Assembly (NCBI RefSeq): GCF_016861785.1
Contig: NZ_BOLS01000001.1
Location: 62,001 to 126,000, forward strand
Source of the DNA: Lacticaseibacillus mingshuiensis
Lineage (GTDB): Bacteria; Bacillota; Bacilli; Lactobacillales; Lactobacillaceae
Direction: 5' to 3'
DNA: 64,000 bases
The notes under the pieces: generated by a model
Databases searched by the model: none
What the model was told of the DNA's origin: nothing
What the model saw: only the letters and a program-made list of their open reading frames with translations
Position numbers and translations under genes: made by a program
In this document: one piece after another, positions 59,408 through 64,000 of the stretch
How positions within the stretch are numbered: position 1 is the first letter of the stretch
Layout: each line of letters begins with the position of its first letter

Positions 59408-60010
59408 TTGAATAATGATCTGTTGAACCTGTTGAAGCAGCGCCGCTCGATCTACGCGCTGGGCAAAAACGTGAAGCAGTCCAAGGAAGACTTAGTGGAC
59501 TTGCTGGAAACGGTGATCGAAGAGACCCCAACGGCCTTCAATTCCCAAACGACCCGCGCCGTTTTCCTGTTTGGGGACAAGCACGACCAGTTGTGGGACA
59601 TCGTGGTCAAGCGGCTGAAGTCTGAAGTCCCAACGGAAGCGGCTTACGCCAAGACCCAAGAGAAGATCGCCAGCTTCAAGGCGGCTTACGGCACCATTTT
59701 GTACTTCACCGATACCGCCGTGGTCCATCAGCTTGAACACGATTTCACGTTGTATGCAGATAATTTTGCCACTTGGGCGGAGCAAGCACAAGGTTCGGCG
59801 CAACTCAACGCCTGGGTGACCATGGCCAACAACGGTATCGGCGCGTCCCTTCAGCATTACAACCCGATCATCGACGAACTGGTCGCAGATGCGTTCGACA
59901 TTCCTGAAAATTGGACTCTGCGCGCCCAGATGCCATTTGGCTCGATCGAAGCGCCAGCTGGCAGCAAGGACTACATGGCTCGTGAAGATCGCTTCAAGGT
60001 CCTGGATTAA
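59408..60010 (+). CDS. Nitroreductase family protein
   Basis: 200 residues from TTG 59408, 7 bases after AAAGGTGG; an ATG at 59387 is in frame but without a site. It belongs to the FMN-dependent nitroreductase fold (LLKQRRSIYALGKN near the start is the FMN phosphate region; ETPTAFNSQTTRAVFLFG near 42-59; MANNGIGASLQHYNP near 147-161). This is the Frm2/HbN1-like branch common in lactobacilli, with unknown physiological substrate. Between it and divergent cls is an imperfect ACTAAATATTAGT palindrome (about 59354-59366) that might be an operator. Confidence 0.87.
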   Translation: MNNDLLNLLKQRRSIYALGKNVKQSKEDLVDLLETVIEETPTAFNSQTTRAVFLFGDKHDQLWDIVVKRLKSEVPTEAAYAKTQEKIASFKAAYGTILYFTDTAVVHQLEHDFTLYADNFATWAEQAQGSAQLNAWVTMANNGIGASLQHYNPIIDELVADAFDIPENWTLRAQMPFGSIEAPAGSKDYMAREDRFKVLD

Positions 60011-60030
60011 CACATATTAGATAGCAAAGA

Positions 60031-60065
60031 AATGTCGGTGCAGCGATGCGCTGGCATTTTTATTT
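60031..60065 (+). terminator. Probable terminator after nitroreductase gene
   Basis: AAATGTC...GGCATTT stem with an inner TGCA hairpin and a T-rich end. Confidence 0.5.
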
Positions 60066-60215
60066 TCGGCCGGTGCGGGACGCGTCGTGCGGTGCCTGTG
60101 ATCGCAAGGCCAACCTATTTTTTCCAAAGTTGACCGTTTGCCGCCTCGCTTTGAGCATATTATTTGGGCGTGGTGAGACAAGGGACTATGCTTAAATCAG
60201 AGGGAGTGTGATTTC

Positions 60216-61010
60216 ATGACAAGCCGAATTTTGATCAATGCAGTGTATGAGCCGATTCATGAGCTCAAGGTGGATGTCTATTTGCCAACGACCCCTGTGA
60301 AGGCCGGAATCATCGACATTCACGGCGGTGGATGGTTTCGCGGCGATAAGCAAAAAGACGCGGATTGGGCGATGCGGCTGAACGCGCTAGGGTATCTCGT
60401 GTTCGTGCCAAATTATCGCTATGCGCCCGCGGTCCATTACCCAACGCCGCTGACCGATGTCGAAACGCTGGTCGAATGGATCGGGGATCAATATGCGTTG
60501 CCAACCACGCAGCTGGCCGCAGTCGGCGGTTCGGCCGGGGGCAACATGGCCGTCGAGCTCGCGCTAAAATACGGGATGCCAGCCGTTTCCCTGTCCGGCA
60601 TCTTGGATATCGAGCAGTGGCTGGCAACGCACAAGGATGTGGTGGCGAAGCAAGGGGACACGAGCCTGTTCAATGTCACCGCCAGCGCGGCGATCAACCA
60701 AAGTGGCAGCGATGACCAGTTCTACAAATGGTTCGTGACGAATTATTTTGCCGAGCAATCTATCGCCAATTATCACGCCGCCACCCCAAGCACCCGGGTA
60801 ACAGCCGAAGCAGGCCCACTGTTTCTCGCCAACTCGCTAGCCGAATTTGTGCCGAGCAGTGGGGTCTTGCAGATGGCCGGCGCGCTCACCGCCAATCAGG
60901 TGCCTTTTACGCTGCGCCTGCTGCCGGGGCGCCGCCATGCAAAAGGGTATCTGGCCGATGTCGACGCAGATGTGGTCGCGTTCTTGCAGCGAAATCTGCC
61001 ACCAGCGTAA
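60216..61010 (+). CDS. Alpha/beta hydrolase, HSL-type esterase
   Basis: 264 residues from ATG 60216 behind AGGGAG. The oxyanion-hole motif His36-Gly-Gly-Gly39 (IDIHGGGWF) and the nucleophile elbow with Ser106 (VGGSAGGNMA) place it in the hormone-sensitive-lipase/BD-FAE group. The catalytic His is probably in GRRHAKGY near 246. There is no signal peptide. The substrate is unknown; lactobacillus relatives include short-chain and feruloyl esterases. Confidence 0.87.
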   Translation: MTSRILINAVYEPIHELKVDVYLPTTPVKAGIIDIHGGGWFRGDKQKDADWAMRLNALGYLVFVPNYRYAPAVHYPTPLTDVETLVEWIGDQYALPTTQLAAVGGSAGGNMAVELALKYGMPAVSLSGILDIEQWLATHKDVVAKQGDTSLFNVTASAAINQSGSDDQFYKWFVTNYFAEQSIANYHAATPSTRVTAEAGPLFLANSLAEFVPSSGVLQMAGALTANQVPFTLRLLPGRRHAKGYLADVDADVVAFLQRNLPPA

Positions 61011-61020
61011 TGGTCGGGCA

Positions 61021-61049
61021 AGCCGTCTTTTCAGTGAGGCGGCTTTTTT
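61021..61049 (+). terminator. Terminator after esterase gene
   Basis: AAGCCGTC / GAGGCGGCTT and TTTTTT. Confidence 0.8.
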
Positions 61050-61061
61050 GATGAGGCGGCT

Positions 61062-61092
61062 CAGACCTAAACGCTCGCCTACGCACCCTATA
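61062..61092 (+). repeat. Family B end fragment
   Basis: Only the 3' end motif (GACCTAAACGCTCGCCTACGC and ACCC) of a family B copy is left, directly abutting the next full copy. Confidence 0.65.
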
Positions 61093-61212
61093 GTCGGGTT
61101 CCGGTCCGCATGGCGGGGACATCTAGGCAACTCAAGCATTTGACGGCAAAGGACGCCATCAATTGCTTGAGCCGACCTAGCTGCCCCACCATCCCGCGTA
61201 CCTCCACACCCT
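61093..61212 (+). repeat. Family B hairpin, copy 3
   Basis: Same subtype as copy 1 (CCGCATGG arm). Apical CAAGCATTTGACGGC... / GCCATCAATTGCTTG with TCTAGG / CCTAG and GGCGGGG / CCCCACC below it. Confidence 0.88.
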
Positions 61213-61335
61213 ACAGTCGGGTTCCGCCGAGCAGGTCTGGGTCAGATAGTCGTCCCAGTCGTTCGATGGCAAAATACGCCATCAACCGCCCAGGCCGAAC
61301 TATCTGCTCAGACCTAACCGCTCGGCTACGCACCC
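61213..61335 (+). repeat. Family B hairpin, copy 4
   Basis: Same subtype as copy 2 (CCGAGCAGG arm); apical TCGATGGC / GCCATCAA; AGATAG / CTATCT and GAGCAGGTCTG / CAGACC..GCTC. It is almost identical to copy 5. Confidence 0.9.
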
Positions 61336-61458
61336 TACAGTCGGGTTCCGCCGAGCAGGTCTGAGTCAGATAGTCGTCCCGGTCGCTCGATGGCAAAATA
61401 CACCATCAAGCGCCCAGGCCGAACTATCTGCTCAGACCTAAACGCTCGCCTCCACACC
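61336..61458 (+). repeat. Family B hairpin, copy 5
   Basis: Tandem with copy 4 at a 124-base step, only a few differences. It abuts the 3' end of the minus-strand RNase HI-like gene. Confidence 0.9.
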
Positions 61459-61836
61459 TTATGCTTCGCGCAGTCCTTGTTGTGCCAACCCATGCGCACT
61501 GTTTTCTTTATCCGGCACCCACTGGGCAAAAACGGTGAAGGGCGCCATTGCGTCGAGCAGGCGGGCAATCTCCGCACCGTAATGTTTCGCGTAAGCTTTG
61601 TTGATGGCGTCAATGACGATCTTTGAATCGCTATAATAGGAAACAAGGCCACTGAGCCCGGCGGCGGTGAGGGCAGAAAAACCCGCGATTGCCGCCTCAA
61701 ACTCGGCCTGGTGGTTCGACATTTCGGGCAGTGCGCGGTGTTTTTGGAGCTGGTCGCCATCTGTAATGATCAAAATGCCGATTCCGCTCGGTCCGGGGTT
61801 GCCCTTTGTCGCTGCATCTGTGTATAGTTTAATCAT
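61459..61836 (-). CDS. RNase HI-like protein
   Basis: 125 residues, minus strand, from ATG 61836 behind AGGAGA. The fold of RNase HI is clear: LYTDAATKGNPGPSGIG (Asp7), HQAEFEAAIAGFSAL (Glu45) and YYSDSKIVID (Asp70). The fourth acidic residue, the Asp in the family 'DELA' segment near the C-terminus, is replaced: the sequence reads ENSAHGLAQQ, with His115 at that place. This resembles the YpdQ/YpeP group in Bacillus, where RNase H activity has been doubted. It may be a variant with altered activity. Confidence 0.88.
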   Translation of the reverse strand: MIKLYTDAATKGNPGPSGIGILIITDGDQLQKHRALPEMSNHQAEFEAAIAGFSALTAAGLSGLVSYYSDSKIVIDAINKAYAKHYGAEIARLLDAMAPFTVFAQWVPDKENSAHGLAQQGLREA

Positions 61837-61860
61837 TCTATCTCCTAAGGAAGTGTGCGT

Positions 61861-62280
61861 GTGGCTGAAACAAGACGCCGATTTTTCGTCCAGCCCGGTT
61901 GGGTCGATTTTATCATTTTTTGGGGGCTGATCACCGCCGGACTTTGTCTTTCCGTGATCTTACAAATGGAGCTCGTCGGTTATGGCTGGCCCTCCCCAAT
62001 TTTCATCGGCTTGTTGGTCCTAGTGATCGCCTTGGCCTTGGTCCAGATCTTGCGCACGCGCTTGGTGATCGCGCCGGGACGCGTGGTGATCGATCACCTG
62101 CTGCCGAGCAGTCGCACGATCATTGCGCCGACTGACGCCACGCTGACCGTTCGCGGCCACCAACTGACGCTTGTCGCCAAGTCTTGTGGCACGGTGCGGT
62201 TGGTCTATCTGAAAGATCCGGCGCCGCTTGCCGCTGCCTTAGAAGCTGTCGGGGTCACTGTCAAAATGGAAAAGGGGTAA
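61861..62280 (+). CDS. EbsA-like membrane protein
   Basis: 139 residues from GTG 61861 (AAGGA 9 bases before); GTG 61855 is too close to the site. Two membrane segments (about 16-36 and 44-66) follow the aromatic start [17 protein letters not shown]. The remainder (about 70-135) is a small domain with [15 protein letters not shown], a PH-like beta pattern. This layout matches the EbsA family, first described in Enterococcus as linked to pheromone-induced aggregation, but widespread in lactobacilli. Its role is uncertain. The stop is 5 bases before the fhs start. Confidence 0.7.
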   Translation: MAETRRRFFVQPGWVDFIIFWGLITAGLCLSVILQMELVGYGWPSPIFIGLLVLVIALALVQILRTRLVIAPGRVVIDHLLPSSRTIIAPTDATLTVRGHQLTLVAKSCGTVRLVYLKDPAPLAAALEAVGVTVKMEKG

Positions 62281-62285
62281 CCAGG

Positions 62286-63959
62286 TTGTCAGATATTGAG
62301 ATCGCACAAAAAAATGAAGCAGAAGAAATGCAGCCGATCGTGAAGGTCGCCGCAACGGTGGGTTTGACCGAGGATGATCTAGAGCTTTACGGCAAGGCGA
62401 AAGCCAAGCTCAGTTTGCCGACACTCAAGCGTCTGCAGAATCAGCCGCAGGGCAAATTGGTGTTGGTCACGTCGATCAACCCAACGCCGGCCGGTGAAGG
62501 CAAATCCACGGTCACCATCGGCCTTGGGGATGCGCTTCGCTTGCGCGGGAAAAATGCGGTGATCGCGCTGCGCGAGCCGTCACTGGGCCCGGTGATGGGG
62601 ATGAAAGGCGGCGCGACTGGCGGCGGTTATGCGCAGGTCGTGCCGATGGAAGACATCAACCTGCATTTCACCGGGGACATGCACGCGCTGACCACCACCG
62701 TTGATACACTGGCGGCCTTGATCGACAACCATCTCCAGCAAGGCAACGCCCTCAACCTCGATCCGCGGCGCATCACTTGGCGGCGGGTCCTGGACATCAA
62801 TGACCGGTCGCTGCGCCATGTGGTTCTCGGTTTGGGCGGCGCTACCTCTGGCACCCCACGCGAAAGCGAATTTGATATCACAGTCGCCAGTGAGCTGATG
62901 GCTGTTTTGTGCCTCGCCAGCGACCTGGCGGATCTCAAGGCGCGTATCGCCAAGATCGTGATCGGCTACACCTATGACCGCCAGCCTGTCACGGTCGGCG
63001 ATCTGCAGGTCACCGGCGCGATCGCGATGCTGCTCAAAGACGCGATCAAGCCGAACCTCGTGCAGACGCTGGCCCACACGCCGACGCTGATTCACGGCGG
63101 CCCATTTGCTAACATTGCCCATGGCTGCAATTCCGTCATCGCCACCCGTGCGGCCCTGGCGCTGGGCGATATCGCCATCACCGAGGCGGGCTTCGGCGCG
63201 GATCTCGGCGGTGAAAAATTCATGGATATCAAGACCCCGGTATTGGGCAAGCACCCGGATGCTGTGGTGATCGTCGCGACCGTGCGCGCGCTGAAATATA
63301 ATGGCGGCGTGAAGCTGGCCGACCTGACCGCGGAAAATCGTGAGGCGCTGGCCACCGGGTTTGCCAACCTGAGGCGCCACATTGCCAATATGAAACGTTA
63401 CGGCGTGCCGGTGGTGGTTGCGATCAATGCCTTCACTTCCGACACCGAAGCGGAGCTGTCAGACCTCAAAGCGCTTTGCGAAGCGAGCGGAGCAACGGCC
63501 GTCGAAGCAGACGTCTGGGCACGCGGCGGCGAAGGCGGCCTCGCGCTGGCCGATGCCGTCACCGCGGCCCTGAGCCAGCCGGCAGACTTCACCCCGCTGT
63601 ATGACCCGGCGGCTTCGGTCAAGGATAAGATCGCAACGATCGTGACCCAGATCTATGGGGGCGGCGGTGTCGTGTACGATCACAAGGCGGACCTTGCGCT
63701 GCGCACCATTGCCAAAAATGGCTGGGCGGATTTGCCGATCTGCATGGCTAAGACCCAGTACTCGCTGTCCGATGATCCCAAGAAACTCGGCGCGCCGACC
63801 GGCTTTACGATTCACGTGCGCGACATCGTACCACGGCTCGGCGCAGGCTTTTTGGTCGTGATGACAGGGGATGTCCTGACGATGCCGGGCCTGCCGAAGC
63901 ATCCCGCGGCCCTGGATATGGATGTGTCCGCAGACGGCGTGATCTCAGGCCTGTTTTAA
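62286..63959 (+). CDS. fhs: Formate-tetrahydrofolate ligase
   Basis: 557 residues from TTG 62286 (AAAAGGGG 8 bases before); longer frames overlap the EbsA-like gene. It makes 10-formyl-THF from formate, THF and ATP for purine and fMet-tRNA synthesis. The N-terminal ATP site is [19 protein letters not shown] (about 61-79); then [21 protein letters not shown] (in parts, about 93), [12 protein letters not shown], and the [11 protein letters not shown] segment near the C-terminus. The length matches the family. It is coupled to the EbsA-like gene. A family C hairpin begins 20 bases after the stop. Confidence 0.96.
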   Translation: MSDIEIAQKNEAEEMQPIVKVAATVGLTEDDLELYGKAKAKLSLPTLKRLQNQPQGKLVLVTSINPTPAGEGKSTVTIGLGDALRLRGKNAVIALREPSLGPVMGMKGGATGGGYAQVVPMEDINLHFTGDMHALTTTVDTLAALIDNHLQQGNALNLDPRRITWRRVLDINDRSLRHVVLGLGGATSGTPRESEFDITVASELMAVLCLASDLADLKARIAKIVIGYTYDRQPVTVGDLQVTGAIAMLLKDAIKPNLVQTLAHTPTLIHGGPFANIAHGCNSVIATRAALALGDIAITEAGFGADLGGEKFMDIKTPVLGKHPDAVVIVATVRALKYNGGVKLADLTAENREALATGFANLRRHIANMKRYGVPVVVAINAFTSDTEAELSDLKALCEASGATAVEADVWARGGEGGLALADAVTAALSQPADFTPLYDPAASVKDKIATIVTQIYGGGGVVYDHKADLALRTIAKNGWADLPICMAKTQYSLSDDPKKLGAPTGFTIHVRDIVPRLGAGFLVVMTGDVLTMPGLPKHPAALDMDVSADGVISGLF

Positions 63960-63978
63960 AACACACCCCTGTGACAGC

Positions 63979-64000
63979 AGTGTCGTGGGCTAAATGTCCG
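63979..64000 (+). repeat. Family C hairpin, copy 3, cut by the window end
   Basis: GTGTCGTGGGCTAAATGTCCG is identical to the left end of copy 1 but for one base. The rest lies outside the window. Confidence 0.75.

Overview
The window looks like a chromosome segment of a high-GC member of the Lactobacillaceae (Firmicutes). The support is the gene content and order: glyQ-glyS, dnaG-rpoD-trmK-nif3, rexB-rexA, dinG-ypmB-aspB-asnS-dnaD-nth, pbp1A-recU-ypsA-gpsB-rnpB-ypsC, nrdH-nrdE-nrdF, a mevalonate pathway operon with type 2 IPP isomerase, PepD- and PepO-type peptidases, AGGAGG-type ribosome binding sites and sigma-A promoters. Genus assignment is not possible from sequence reading alone; a high-GC lactobacillus such as those near Lacticaseibacillus or Schleiferilactobacillus is a guess.

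Layout. 1-4473 is the end of a prophage that is visibly AT-richer than the host: tail and lysis genes (tail protein C-terminus, XkdX, XhlA-like, LLH-type holin, GH25-LysM endolysin), a small-protein/antisense pair that looks like a type I toxin-antitoxin, an XRE regulator and a tyrosine integrase. 4574-7822 is glyQS under a T-box. 8313-11649 is the dnaG-rpoD macromolecular synthesis operon. 11659-13957 is a striking non-coding array of roughly 300-bp units made only of palindromes and hairpins. 14160-22807 holds trmK, nif3, a C69 dipeptidase, yitT, a tautomerase, a DUF59 protein and two methyltransferases (one RsmF-like). 22912-25857 is a mevalonate operon (mvk-mvaD-fni) without mvaK2. 26008-37507 is rexBA, dinG and ypmB. 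37535-48006 is the Bacilli-conserved block aspB-asnS-dnaD-nth-dCMP deaminase-pbp1A-recU-ypsA-gpsB-rnpB-ypsC. 48088-64000 holds a D-2-hydroxyacid dehydrogenase, lplA, pepO, the nrd operon with tandem NrdR-like boxes, cls, a nitroreductase, an esterase, an RNase HI-like protein, an EbsA-like protein and fhs.

The unusual part is the non-coding DNA. Besides the array there are at least three dispersed families of hairpin elements, called A, B and C here: A about 150-158 bp, 4 copies; B about 120 bp, 5 copies plus remnants; C about 117 bp, 2 copies plus one cut by the window end. All lie between genes, and C copies sit directly 3' of stop codons. A second theme is that several proteins whose relatives carry 4Fe-4S clusters (Nth, RexB, DinG) lack the cluster cysteines. 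A strong sigma-A promoter at 49450 followed by a terminator at 49844-49878, with no credible ORF between, suggests a roughly 390-nt non-coding RNA with CcpA-type (cre) sites nearby.
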